Shown here: positions 48,867-61,800 of the stretch, one piece after another
How positions within the stretch are numbered: position 1 is the first letter of the stretch
How the letters are laid out: every line of letters starts with the position of its first letter
NCBI GenBank assembly: GCA_025024175.1
Contig: QCXZ01000064.1
Span: 37,283,325-37,347,324 of the forward strand
Direction: 5' to 3'
DNA: 64,000 nucleotides
Origin: Rhyzopertha dominica
Taxonomy: Eukaryota > Arthropoda > Insecta > Coleoptera > Bostrichidae
Program-made: the position numbers and the translations under genes
The notes under the pieces: generated by a model
What the model saw: only the letters and a program-made list of their open reading frames with translations
Told to the model about the DNA's origin: nothing
Database searches by the model: none

Positions 48867-48953
48867 CTTCCGGCTTGGTGACATATCTATGCCAGCTTGA
48901 CATATGGGGGCGGTGAACGCGAAGGGGTCTTCGTGCGGGCACAGATAACTCCA
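48867..48953 (-). other. exon-like 87-nt patch in the dpr intron
   Basis: GC-rich island bounded on the minus strand by TTACCTGCAG| and |GTAGGG. It is 87 nt, open in phase 0 (begins WSYLCPHEDPFAF, ends MSPSRK), and the flanking dpr exons also join at phase 0, so inclusion would keep the frame. However, it would insert 29 residues into the middle of Ig1 and resembles no Ig strand. It is more likely a chance splice pair, part of a repeat, or a non-productive exon. Confidence 0.25.
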
Positions 48954-49549
48954 CTGCAGGTAATTTGACTCTGTCGATGGTGGAGCCTAATTTGGAAATG
49001 TTTAATTTCAGGAAAATCCTGATTTAAATCGTAGATCCGACCTTTCAGCTCCGGAGTTTCAGGTAGTATTAATCGCAGCGTCATTAGTGCAGCGGCCTGA
49101 AATATTTTAAAAAGCATGCAAACCCATTATTTCTGCCGAAGCAGGCATTCATCATTTTTGCTTTCTTTGTGTGTTTAGCATCCGATGCGGAAATCCCAAA
49201 TTATTATGAACAAGCTGATTTTTTATAGTTCGTCAATGTAAGCTAAGGGATCTAAATATGCACATTAGAATTAATGTGCTGTGATAAATTGTTACTGTTA
49301 GAGTAGGATCCTTAATGGCACTTAGAGATTTTTTATAATAATAATAATAATAATAATTTTGTTAACCATAAATTTGTTACATGGCATCGCTATTTAAAAT
49401 GTAAAACATATTATATAGGGGCTAATCAGCATAACGATATAACTAAAATACATTTACTTGGCAGAACTATTTAAAAACTCTTCCACCTGGTATTGTAAGT
49501 ATCTTTTTTCTTTAAACTTCTCTTTACAGTTTTTAATAGATTTCAGGAG

Positions 49550-51500
49550 GCACAGGATTATCAAGGCTTTCTTTTGCAACATGAATTATTTTTTTTAACA
49601 CTTGAAGAGCTTCCCCGCAACAATATGCCATACGTTTCAATACTGTAAAAATTGGTATATGTTAGTTTCGCGCATTGAAACGTGAAAAGGCCTTTTGTCC
49701 TTCTTATTGAGTATATTGCTGAAGAGAGTTTCTTGTACGTTTCGTCAACATGTATTGAGCAATTCATTTTATTATCAATGTATATTCCAAGAAATTTAAT
49801 TAACGACTTTTCCTTATTTTACTTGCGTTTGACAATAATTGTTTTTCTTTTACCATTGACCTTCATCCTGTTTGTGTCAAACTGTTTTCGGGCTTCGCCG
49901 AAGACATCTTTTTCTTTTTGTTGCATTTCTTTTTTTTCTTTTGCTTTGATTATTAATGCCCAGTACTGTGACCTTCATGTTGTAGAAAAAATCGTTTAAG
50001 TAAATTATAAATAAAACTATACCTAAGATCGATCCTTGCGTAACGCCACAATTAGAGTGTCGTTCTTCAGATTTGATTCTTTTGCACTCCACCAGTTGGT
50101 GGCCCTTGTTCAAGTAAGATTTTATTTCGTTGGATTTTCCTCTAACGCCATATTCGGTTAACTTTTGTATTAAAATCCCATGTGAAATGGTGTCGAGTGC
50201 TTTGGTCTTATTGCACATGATAATTTTATCTTTTTCCGAATAGGCTTTCTCGAGCGCGCTGGTGATTGCTGTAATTATTTTTTCCGTATCCATGTTGACT
50301 ATTATCCAATATACTTTTTCTTTCAATGAATGAGACAATTCAACTTTTGAGTAAAGATTGAAAAATTGTTGATTTGCCCGGAAGGATGAAGATTCATCTG
50401 TAATAACCACAATCATTAACATCATCTCCTTTATGAAGCGGTACGAATTTCTTGGGCAATGTACTACAGAAAACTTGTACATAGTCCACAAACATATTCA
50501 GCCTTTGATGGCTTTAACGATTAAATGGAGTCTTGATTGTTCCTCTTGTGTTTTAGTAACTCAAGAGAGTGCCTTGATTGTGATGTGCTTTTGTTTGTTC
50601 GTTCTCCAATTTATGAAAAGAAGCTGTTAAGATCTTTTGCTGTTAATATCCTCACATTGCCTAAACGTTTTTTGCCACTCTTATTTTAATCAGATTCAAT
50701 ATTGAACGTTACTAATTTGATGCTCTGTTAATGGCTAGCATGTTCTGTTGTTGTTTTATTTCTGTAACCTTTCTGCGATACTTTTGTCTAAGTTCATTGT
50801 ATTGCCGTATTTTTAATACTTTGAATTTCGGATGTGATTTTCATTTCCATGCTACAGGTAGTTACTAAACTTTTACTTTTTACTGCAGTCTATGGAAGCA
50901 ACAATATCCTTGAGATGCAGTCAGATTAATCAAGAAGTCCCTAGAAACTAAACTATAGGTTGTTTTGAATATTGCTACACCCAGAATGTTTATTCGTGAA
51001 CATGCAATAGCTATGCATGATGATCCCAAATTTGTAAATTCTTGGTGAACCTTTGTATGACCTGATTATTGTCAATATTTGTGAACATATTATCGATGCA
51101 GGCAGATGTGGATGTTTCTGTTATCCTAGAAGGCGTTTTCATAAAATGACTCAATCCAAATGATTTCGTTTCTTAGAAGAGTTGTCTTACTTTCAAATTA
51201 TTCCAACAAAATGATGTTATAAACACCCAACACATATAACCGACGTCTAGAGATCTTATTGCTGATTACGTTTAAAGTTTCGTTCATTATACGCAAAAAA
51301 TGATTTAACACNGAGTAAAGAGGACTCTTATTATTAGCATATTTCTAGCGGGTATGTAATTAGCTACCATTTGCACTACCTTGTTTCTACGATAATTTCG
51401 TGATTACGCTTATGGGTCTATATTTGATATCGTCCCTAACTGTTATTAATGCTCCGCCATGTTTTGTCGAGGTCTACAGTAAATTGTCTAAATTGTCGTT
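49550..51500 (-). mobile_element. decayed non-LTR retrotransposon (endonuclease and RT)
   Basis: Minus-strand fragments appear in the correct order. Endonuclease domain: TKHGGALITVRDDIKYRPIS (about 51415-51474) and FLRIMNETLNVISNKISRR followed by YVLGVYNIILLE (about 51208-51312), the latter matching the (V/L)GDFNIDLL catalytic strand with the Asp eroded. RT palm: DTISHGILIQKLTEYGVRGK and CGVTQGSILGIVLFIIYLND (49940-50260). RT thumb: KFLGIYIDNKMNC, KKLSSAIYSIRR and YGILLRGSSSS (49561-49800). The FADD catalytic box is lost at a break near 49930. No intact frame remains. Confidence 0.82.
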
Positions 51501-52132
51501 AGGTCTTTCCTTTCGCAGAAATTCCCTTATGTCTCTCACTATTGTACCAATGTGTAATACAGCCATGCCTTTCTTGCTGATGCTCTAGAAGAACTCTGCG
51601 ATGCTATCACAGTTTCGACTAATCTTCTGCTATAAGGCTATTCACCGTTAGAATCCTTAATTTTATTGAGAGGATTGTCATTTTCTTACTCGAACATTTT
51701 TGAATTTAAAGCACTTGTTGATTCAGCCTACCGATTATTCGTTGTTGTTTCATTTTTATTACTCCGTAATGAGCATGGTGGAAGAACTGCGTTTTTGCGT
51801 TCGGTGAGGGTGCATTAAGTGTATTTCCTTATTATCGACCGATATGAAGTTTGAAGGCGCTTAAATGCAAATCAAATTTAAGAAGGTTTACAATTGTGTG
51901 TCGATCTACTGTTCGATGTTCTAGATGGTTAACAAGTTTAGATAGTTAAGGTGATTTTTCCATCTTGTATTTTCGTGTTCGAACAAGGAACGCGTGTTAT
52001 ATTTCACTCCCGTGCACTGTCACATTACTGTTAACTTTCATTCTAATTAGTGTGTCAATGAGATCGTTTTTTGTAGTTTTAACATGTCTTGCTTTAGAGG
52101 CCTTATTTATATTCGTGGTATACCCCATGGCT
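51500..52132. other. no gene recognised
   Basis: May include the 5' end of the decayed minus-strand non-LTR element, but I could not read further motifs. Confidence 0.4.
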
Positions 52133-54026
52133 TAGTGTTGGGCGAGATCGAGATCTCGTCGAGATCAGGGACATTCTCGTCTTGATCTCGACAGTTCTCG
52201 ATAAACCTGACTCTCGTCTTGACCTCCACAACTCTCGACTAGGAACGTTCTCGTCTTGACTCGAGATTCTCGATTCTCGTGTTCTCCCTCCCTCTATTTT
52301 TTTTTCTCTATTTCGGTATCCGCTAACCGCAAAGGGATAAAAGCACGCGTGCGCTTTGCGATGGCACTAATTTATAGATATTAGAAAAATTCCGTCGAGT
52401 TTTTGTAAACGTTGCGGCTGATGTCAAAGGGCGATGCCGATTGTTGTTGCAGGTGCGCCATAAATTGAGTAACATGTTTTTTTTCCAAGAGAGGTACGAA
52501 TTATCATTATACTCTTATTTGCAGGGAAATATTGTTGAAATTTTGGGAACACGTTTAGATGTAATTAGTCTACGGAGCTACGTTTCTTTTTTTTTGCGAA
52601 AAGTAAATATGAACAAAAATATTATATAAATCTAAATTTACTCATGAATTTGACCTTGACTGTGGAACGCTCTTAACTGAATATCTCTGTATACATTACA
52701 GGGTGCCCCATTTTCGTTGTAATTGTAGAGTATCTCGATAACTGTTAATGCTAGAGCGTTACAGTATCGCCATTACTGTATTACTTTTTTGGTGTGAGTT
52801 GAGCTGTACCATCGCCATTTTTTAGAGCTATAGCCAACTTTTGAAAAATATAACATTTCTTGAGTTCTCAATCTCTTGATTGGCTATAGAGATACAAAAA
52901 AATTGTTGAGAAATTTCTTATAGATAGCTTTTTTTGAATCCAGTGGTGTACTCGAAATTATTTAGGGGGTCACATTTTTGAGATATAACACAAACTTGCA
53001 TTTCTTTAATGAAAACCATAATTGGCTTTGCTACGGTTGAAAAGACCTATTTTTTTCTGATTAAAATGTATACATTGTTAGGTTTAGTTTAACTAATTTT
53101 GGAATTAATAATTTTTTTTAGTGATTTGATCTGATTTTACGTTTACATCCAGGAGGCTATGGAATAAGAATACACACACTGTCATTTATAATATTAAGTA
53201 AAATATTTAATCCATTAAAATTAATATATGCATATTTGAATACATACACAAGACTTCTAAGTGCGATCATGCAGTTGTAGGCCATGTAACTAATGAAAAT
53301 TATTGTTTACTTGGAGATAAGTACCTGTGCGTCAGTTAGCGTCAATTATTTACATCCATTTTGACGATAAACATAATCTCATAAATTTATTGCAAAAATT
53401 GGAATAATACCCAAATTAGTAAAAATAAACCTAATAATGTATACATTTTTAATCAGAAAAAAATAGGTCTTTTCAACCATAGCAAAGCCAACTTGGATTT
53501 CCATTAAATAGATGCAAATTTGTGTTATGTCTCAAAAATATGACGCCCTACTGAAGTACGCCACTGGATTCAGAATAAAAGTATCTATAAAAAACGTCTA
53601 CAGTTTTTTACTGTATATACATAGCCAATTGATATTGAAAACAGAAGAAGTGTTACATTTTTCAAATGTTGGCTATAGCTTTAAAACAAAAAACGATTCA
53701 AAAATGGGATGGTACAGCTCAACTTATAGCAGAAAAGTAATACAGTAATGTCGAAACCGCAACGCTCTAGCATTAACAGTTACTGAGATACCCTACAATT
53801 ACAACAAATATGGAACACCCTGTAGAGCTATGCTATTACATGCTATAATGATATCGAGAGTTCTCGAGAGTCTCGACAAAACCGCGAGCGAGACTCTTGA
53901 TCTCGTACTATAGAATCTCGATCTCGGCCTTGAAAGTAAAGAATCATTCTCGTCTCGATCTCGCTGTCGAGATTTGAGTCCACTCTCGATCTCGGCAAGA
54001 ATCGAGACGAGATTTGTACAACACAA
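52133..54026. mobile_element. hAT-type non-autonomous element, interrupted
   Basis: Ends: TAGTGTTGGGCGAGATC on the left and the inverse of TTGTGTTGTACAAATC on the right, with dense GAGATC/CTCG repeats just inside both ends (52141-52275 and 53850-54015). The 8-bp flanks CCATGGCT (52125-52132) and GCATGGCT (54027-54034) match 7/8. An 8-bp target duplication and T(A/T)GTGTTG ends fit hAT elements. A fold-back element (52699-53822) is nested inside. Without it the unit is about 770 bp and encodes no transposase. Confidence 0.75.
52699..53822. mobile_element. TA-flanked fold-back element, copy 3 (nested)
   Basis: CAGGGTGCCCCATTTTCG at the left and the inverse at the right, TA on both sides (52697-52698 and 53823-53824), 1,124 bp, two arms of about 430 bp. 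It has the same architecture as copy 1, with scattered substitutions. It has inserted into the hAT-type element, so it is younger than that insertion. Confidence 0.87.
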
Positions 54027-54034
54027 GCATGGCT

Positions 54035-57000
54035 GCTGGCGTGACAATTCTTAAACTTTATTAGTATCTATTATTAGTATTAACCGTTAAATACTATTAA
54101 TTGACATCAACATGGACTTTAATTATTTATTTCGTAAAACTGTTCACCTCTCTGTAAGTGAGATATACGACTTCATTCAATTTTTGTATTTAATGAATTT
54201 TCTTCGTAACTCAGATATTCTCCATTCGTTTAATACAAGCTTGCTTCCTTCCAGCAGTAGGAGACAAAAGTTATACATCATTAATGCAAGACGCGCGCAA
54301 ATACAACGCTCAGCTGCCTTTTAACTTGAAAAGAGACCTACTTCGTTCATTCAGTTAGTGTTGATTTATGACATTACAAATATTAATTCTGTAAATTCGA
54401 ATAAAAAGACATATCGATTCGTGTTCTCGAATGCGTTCGCTTATGTACGCCCACGGCTCTGTGAACCAGTCTAATTTGTAACACAAAAGAGAGTAACGCT
54501 TCCAGAAAAATATATCGTTTAATAGCAATGTGCGCAATGCAAATTCTTCTTTAGATCGTTAATAGTATGAGACGCATATTTCCGAAGTCCTGTCAATTAG
54601 AAGTTCTATTCACGTGTTCGGTGAACTGATTTGGTATATAATAAGCACTAATTTTAAGGGTATTTACTGTTATTACAACCACACTGAAGTAGCTTTAAGG
54701 TTCTTTCACGAAGCCACATGGAAAATTGCCGTATATAACTACTTCTTTGTTCATATTTGTTCGCCTTTTTAATATCTTGAGTTCATCAGAAAATGGTCAG
54801 GCATTCCATGGTTTTCTCTTTCTAACGTCAACAAAGCGCCTATCGAAAAAATTTGTTCGTACAGTTTGAATCACATTTGATGTTTGGCCTGCTGACGTAT
54901 TCGTTGTTTGTTGCCCTGAAGAAAATAACTCCCTATCACTACTGCGAAAACTAACTGGCAAGAAAATATTGTGAGAATTCTACGACGACAAAGATTCACT
55001 TGATCATTTTTATGAACGCCCCTTACACTAAGTTACATTATTATCTATGTACGGGACGGGACGGGACATAATTAGTACTTTCGACGAGTCTTGCTCTATA
55101 TGAAATTTATCTGCTGAAAAGCGGTTTCAAGGTCATTATTTACATCAAAGTGCATAAGTGCCTTTTTAGAAACTGTAATAGAAGTAGAAATAAGGTGATC
55201 AACATGCATCTGTAAACGGTGACCATATTGCAGTTCCGTATCCCATTTCAGAACATACCAGTGAGGAGTATTTGAAGCGAGCGTACATCTAAAAACTTTT
55301 CGCAGATTCTATAAATAAGGCTGTAAGATTTGTAAAATCTACATGTGCTAACCAACTAACTAATAATTAATTTTTTTTAGGTTTGATGATCAATTAAATC
55401 ATGAGGACTCAGATATTTTGAAGTACGTAAATAGAAGAAATATGATTAGACCTGATAAACAGTTAGAGATAAGTTATTCGCTATCATGCCGGAGAACAGC
55501 CAGACGATTATTAACAAATACCTCAAAAATAAGTTGGCTCACGTATACCACATGAATTACAATATTTCTCTTGCTTGCAACCATGTTGGAACATTGATGA
55601 TGCTAATAATAGAGTTTGTGATTTTATTATTTTCCTAGGAGCTCTAACTAAATTGCAAGCAAGACGTTATCGGGTCTTGGTCTTACCTTTTTGAAGAAGT
55701 GCAAAATATTTCATTTTACATGCGAAGGAAAGTTGTTTAAAATTTCTAATGAAATTTACCAAATTATTATTATTTTGTTATAGCTATTGCTAGTTACATT
55801 ACACTGATTGAAACTACATAAGTAATATTCATTATACGGATATATTTGTGTACAAACACATATTGTATATCAAAAATAATAGAAAGATTGTGAATATTGT
55901 TGAAAAATGGTTGGAAATAATAATAAATGTGTGGGTTGCTAAAAATTTATTGTAATAAGCGTACCATCAACTAATAAATGCATGTTCGGGGTGATTCAGT
56001 TTAGTATTCGCAATCATACATGTTCTTTATTAAACTAAACGTATGATGATGTATGTTAAAACTTCCATAGTCACCTTTCCTGTCAAATGGGATGACATGA
56101 TCATTCTCAGGGTATCTTTATTCCTTCATTCGGCTGTGCAAACATAGACACTTGTGAAACAAAAATACATATAAAAATACATTTAACAAGAATAAAATAA
56201 TAAAAAACGTAAAGAACACAACCCAGTTTACAATATTTGTCAAAAAAGAATGATTCAAAAACCATCTAACTCAGTATTATGTTAGATGATTATTCAATCT
56301 TTTTAGTTGCGTCCCATTCAGTATGTATTTAATCAATTATAAATTTAAAAAATACTGTATCAATGAAGAGAAGTGATCCTAATTATGGTGGGTGCAGAAA
56401 AACTGCAAAAGCCTCTAAACGTGTGTAAGAACATCACTTTTCTAATAGACTAGTGCCTGATAAAATGTTTTCAGTCGTAATGGAAAATTTGCATGAAGAT
56501 TCTTGTTTTCAAAAGGAAAGAATTATTTTAAGTCCAGAACAGCAACAATCGAAGAACATTATGACAGTTCTAGTACACATATCAGTGTAGATATCCATAT
56601 TTCAAAGCAGATGTGTCCTATTCATCATCAGAACTAATTTTCAAAAGGAATAAATTGTACCCACGTAAAATGCATTAACACCCATCTTGCCGGACTATGA
56701 AAAATGTATTCATTTTGTAGCGAATATCCATTTTATAATAATGTAACAGCTAATACAAAACTGCCACTTGTGATCTCAAGGTCACAATAAACCCACACTG
56801 ACTTAGAGAAAAACACCTTCATAATACCCGGGGAGTCAGTGTGTGATGTGCGATTATTAAATTGATTGTCAAATCTATCTAAATTTTTAAGGTGTGTAAC
56901 TACCGGATCACCTAGAGAACACTGAGCAGAACATAATTTGTGAGAATGTTGTCTATTATATGAAGAACTTTTTATCACATTGTACACTCAAAGTAAAAAT

Positions 57001-57367
57001 CAGAGCATGGTTGTGTTTTGCACAAAACTTGGGTCACTTTGAACACATAATGGATTAATTTATTATTTTTTTTCTTAAATTTTATATACTGCTAAACTAA
57101 TTTAATAATTTTTTTACATATAATTTTTCAAGTTTTGTTATTTTCATGGACGTTTTTGTCATATAAGTCCTGCTTTATTTGCACAGATGAATGGAAAAGT
57201 AAAACAGGCTTAAAAATAAGGTGAAAAATATATGGCGCTTCATTAAACAAAAGACAGTTGACTATTGAAGTTTCGACACACATCATCATACAGTTAATTT
57301 AAGATCATCTATCAGATTTTTTTTTGTCATTTACCGATATATAGGATTTATTTCACTTATCTGTCAA

Positions 57368-57370
<3 letters not shown>
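54035..57370. other. no gene recognised
   Basis: AT-rich intronic DNA; a short (ACGGG)n triplet-like run at about 55049-55068. No recognisable coding domain. Confidence 0.5.
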
Positions 57371-57371
<1 letters not shown>

Positions 57372-57431
<60 letters not shown>

Positions 57432-57531
57432 ATATAATTCAATAATTGGGTGACCCGGCTGGCTTGGGCATTAAAATATAGCGAAGCTAGTCGTGCTAAT
57501 TGTTTATATTTCGGGTCACCCAATTATTGAA

Positions 57532-57599
<68 letters not shown>
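57372..57599. repeat. (TA)n / (GA)n array with embedded hairpin
   Basis: (TA)n runs at 57372-57426 and 57539-57577, the latter grading into (AG)n to 57598. Between them lies a perfect 27-bp inverted repeat (57431-57457 and 57512-57538, containing CAATAATTGGGTGACCCG) around a 54-bp unique spacer. It is likely a very small TA-targeting element or a hairpin-forming simple repeat. Confidence 0.88.
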
Positions 57600-58369
57600 A
57601 AAAATAAAAAAATGTAGAGAAATTCAAAGAAATGTTTGTTGTCAGGATGTCTTGGACCATGAACAGTAAATATCCGCAGAAAGAGCACTTCCCAAACTAC
57701 ATAATGTATCCGTCAAAGTTAAGTGACAGAACTGAGGTAGGTAACACAATTTAGTATCTTGCATTTGCCGCGAAGTCTTCATATATAAAATGACAGATTA
57801 TTCCGGAAAAACATTTAAGTTGTTTAAAAATGTATGCGCAGTACTTTAGAAAGTATTTCCTGTGAAAGGAAGATATCAGTGACAAAAAAATAAAATAAAA
57901 ATAAGCTGCATCATTTCAGAGTAAATCCATGTTCTATGAAACCAAATGCAGCACTTTAAAAAATATGCAAGTATTTGCCACCTACAGCAGAGCCACACTT
58001 GTTCAAATTACGACAATTAGATAAAGGAAGCGGAATTTCAAAAACGAATCTGCAGATGAAGCAGTGTTTAAATCTCTTGGAATGAAGGTTGCATACCACT
58101 GTTTTGTGATGTTTTCTTTCATAATAATAAACATTTGCAGCAGCAAGGACTATTTAGCAATTTAAAGAAAGGTTTTTATCATTATAAAAAAATCTATACG
58201 TAAACACTTGATTGTATCTAGAAACCAGGGGCACGAAATCAAAAGAATTCATATCAGAGGGTCCAACATGGCGGTATAATCAGGCAAAATAATCAAGGTA
58301 TATGTCAGGCTAGGGTTAAACCCATCTGTAAAAGACACACATACTTAATTCCTGTACAAATATTGGAAG

Positions 58370-58830
58370 GTGTGTTTGCGGATGATGTGATAGTAGGTAC
58401 AGTACATAAAACCCCGAAGCCCAATTTGAGTATACAGGGGCTATCGTATCAGTAAATAAAGAGAAAAGCAAGGTGATGGCTATTTAACAAGAGTATGTGC
58501 AAATGCAGATATAATTAGATGAACAACCTATAAAGCTATTTGAAGGGTCCAAATATTTAGGAGTGATAAGTTAAAATAGTCAAACCTTAGAATGCCATGG
58601 GATTTTCCATAGAGAAGGAAGTAAGTGTAAGGCAATAAGTATTAGGAACGAAGCTGTACGAAAGCATAGTTACAAGNGATATGCTTTGATCGAGAAAAAT
58701 CTAGCCAGCAAGGTACAAGCTGTGGAAATAAAATATCTGACAAGTGTATCATGGTAAGGGATAGAATAAGGAACCACGCAGATCAAAGCGGCGTTATTAC
58801 CATCAGTTAGCAGCTTGAGCAGAATTAGTA
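58370..58830 (+). pseudogene. non-LTR retrotransposon RT remnant
   Basis: Frame pieces in order: GVFADDVIVG (catalytic FADD box, near 58375), SINKEKSKVMAI (the usual N..KT/SKxM strand), LFEGSKYLGVIS (the YLG.. strand), then a decayed thumb region with SKVQAVEIKYLTSVSW and DRIRN-like remnants. This layout is typical of RTE/I-like elements. It carries several stops and an N at 58678. Confidence 0.65.
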
Positions 58831-58839
58831 TTAATAGTA

Positions 58840-61800
58840 AGTCAAAAGGTATGAAGACCAACCATGCCTGATTTTTTCATGTCGGGGACTAGTGGCTGAT
58901 ACCGTTTGATCTCCTTTCTCGGTTAACAAAGCAATACCTGCAGCATGTTTAGAACTCTGAGTACCTACCTATCACCGTTCGCAGAGTTTATGTTGTAACC
59001 CAACCTTAAAAATGCAATAACGTACGGTTGGCCGCAAATTTTATGTGCTTCCTAACGGAGGTGTGGTTGCCGAATAATGAAACGGAGGCTTCACATTACC
59101 TTCCGGTAGATGACTAAAGGAATGATCAACGCTTGGCGGAGATTGTTTAAAACATAATGGTTTACTGAACTTACAGCACTATGAACACTATGGTGCTCTC
59201 AATGAATCCCCATTATTTTTAATTTGCTGGCTTACGTAAATAACCCACTGCGCGTGTGTTCAGCTTTGGTGGCAACTTGTGTTATAATAAGCTTTAACGT
59301 GACCAGATATGTAATAATCCAGATTCGTAAAATCTTGAGATCTCTTGGTACAGGTTTCGTTAAAGCAATGCCTGCTGAAATGAATAAAGGCCGCATCATG
59401 TGTGATAAATTATATATAAAAAATGCCTAATGATCTAACATCTAACAAAGATGAATGTCAAGTAATTTCGCAGAAATATAGAGTACATCCCTTATATAAG
59501 ACGCTCATCTAAAATAAAAGGTCTAATTCACTAATTATCAATTATACTACACCATACATTTAATGAAAATAGTAATTTTAGATACTTTGTAGACATGAGA
59601 GTTTTTATTAGATTAAAGATGGAAATTATGAGCACTATTTATGTCAACTCGAGTAAATGGTGCCTCAACAGTAAAAATAATATGTTTTTTAGTAATTGAA
59701 GATTTCTTGAAGCATTTGCACTATGATACATGCATAAATCTACAATGTGGGGACCTCTTCCATTCGAAAGCAGCGCAGGAATTAAATAAAGTTGAAAATT
59801 GAGATTATGACAAACGACAGCGTTTGAAATTTGAATGTTTATAAATGGGTAATCATGGCGATAGTAAGACATATTTTGCTTAGAATTTCAAGAATATGCT
59901 CCCTAAATTTATATAGTACGTCGTGCAACATTTCTTTTAAAAAAGCATAACAAAGCAAAGAGGACTGTCAGTATATTTTGTTGAAATTTAGGAGAAACTA
60001 TTTTTTTAGTTTTACAGTCAGTTTTATTTTTCGGGGCATACTAATTCTTCCAAAACAAAAATTATCACAGAAAATGGTAATTTTTAGCGATGTGTGCTTC
60101 TTTATTCTCATACCTTTCAAGAATATTACAAAATGGGAAGAACAGCGTGAGGGGCCATAAAAAATATTTTTATCCAATTTAACATCCATTCTGCTGAAAG
60201 AAAGATTGCAAATTTAGTACTAGTTACTAGATACAGTCTAATTTCCTTATTTTTGAGCTGCATACTAAGTACTAGTACATTATGGCTGAATTATTTGTAA
60301 AGATAAGCTTTGCGTGCTAACAGCACTAGAAATAATGAACTGTAAGATTACGTTTCGGCGATAGTTTGTATTAGATTTATACAAGATGTTCTGTAACTCG
60401 GGGGCTATAGTAAATATGCGTATTCCTGTGGATTAATTTTGACCACCGCTTGCTGCAACACCGTGTTTAAATCATTTTTGCACCATACCGTTTGCTTGGC
60501 TTCGCCTAGTTACCGTGTGGGGAGGCTTACAAAAGCGTTAGAGTCCTCAGTTGCGTTATCATATAGTAAATAATAAACTGTTAAAGATTTATCATGTTTT
60601 TTTTTCACTGCCTGGTTCGCGCTCCCCGCTTAACATCTATTTCAGCTTACGGCACCCACCCTCGATTTGTTCCCTGGTGTGCCGATCTTCACTGCAGCTT
60701 CCCTGGTCTGCACGCATAAGAGAGATCGCGCGCAGTGGTCCGAGGAGCATACCGCAGGATAATAAAAAAGCTAGCACCCGAAAAATCGCTCTGACGTCAA
60801 GCTGTGAAGCACAGCTCTACGTGATCACCAAATCGTGCACTACCGACCTCCCGACTGTCAAAGCCCAAAGCGAAAGTCCGTTCCGCCGCTCATCAAAAAA
60901 GGCGTCGCAAAACGTGTTACAAAGCTACAGTTTCGTAGAAATGGCGACATAATGCCTTGCCAGTAAATAAAATAATAAATGTATGGAAATAGTTACTCAT
61001 AATCTACTTACAAAATTCTTTAAAACTTCTCCAAGCAATAGGGTTTTCTACAATTTCTTTAAATATTGAATTTTATAAAGCAAAGCAAAATAAATAACCC
61101 GTACTTTCCATTTTTTTTCGTAAAATGGCCAATCAATACATAACGTCAGCGTACAAATGAACATAGGTGCCAGATTAAATTTATTATTTTTTAAATTTAA
61201 AAGTCTTGACTCCAAAACTTATTAAAAACTGGTAATACACATAACTAGCTTTTTTTAATTTCATTTCATTTTGTATAATTGTTAAATGCAATAATGACAT
61301 TAAATCACGGTTGGAAGTATTTTGGCTGGAGAAAAACAAAAAAGTCAATATCGGCAACACAATAAGGAATTCTCTCATCAAGACAGATGACAGGACTACA
61401 TGGCCTTCTATGACATGACCTCAAAGTATTCTTGATTTTCGTGTTTGCGATAGACTTAGTTGTTTTGTCGCCTGCAAATAATTAGTTGAACAGAAATGGT
61501 TTTTAAAAAGTGTATCGTACTGTACTACATAAAGAACAAAGCAATGGTGAGGCATGCACTTTGTTACCGGTTTGCACGCAGACGTCACGCCGGAAACTTG
61601 CGCCTGAACTTCGTATAATGAAAAATTACTGACTTTTTTTTCTTAATTTATTGCATCAGTGGTTTTTAAATAGTCTTTAGAATCCAAATTTCGTATGTAA
61701 CTGTAAGTCTTTTTATACTGTATAACACCCTATTGTTTGTGGATTTTACTGATGAACAGACATTCGCTGTTTGCTGGTATTGCATGCCTCCTACGCGGCT

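Larger units (their letters stand above)
44689..49550. other. no gene recognised; simple repeats
   Basis: AT-rich intronic DNA with (AAT)n at about 48283-48319 and a shorter (AAT)n at about 49337-49357. A perfect small palindrome lies at 45867-45888. One GC-richer patch at 48867-48953 has exon-like borders (listed separately). Confidence 0.55.
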
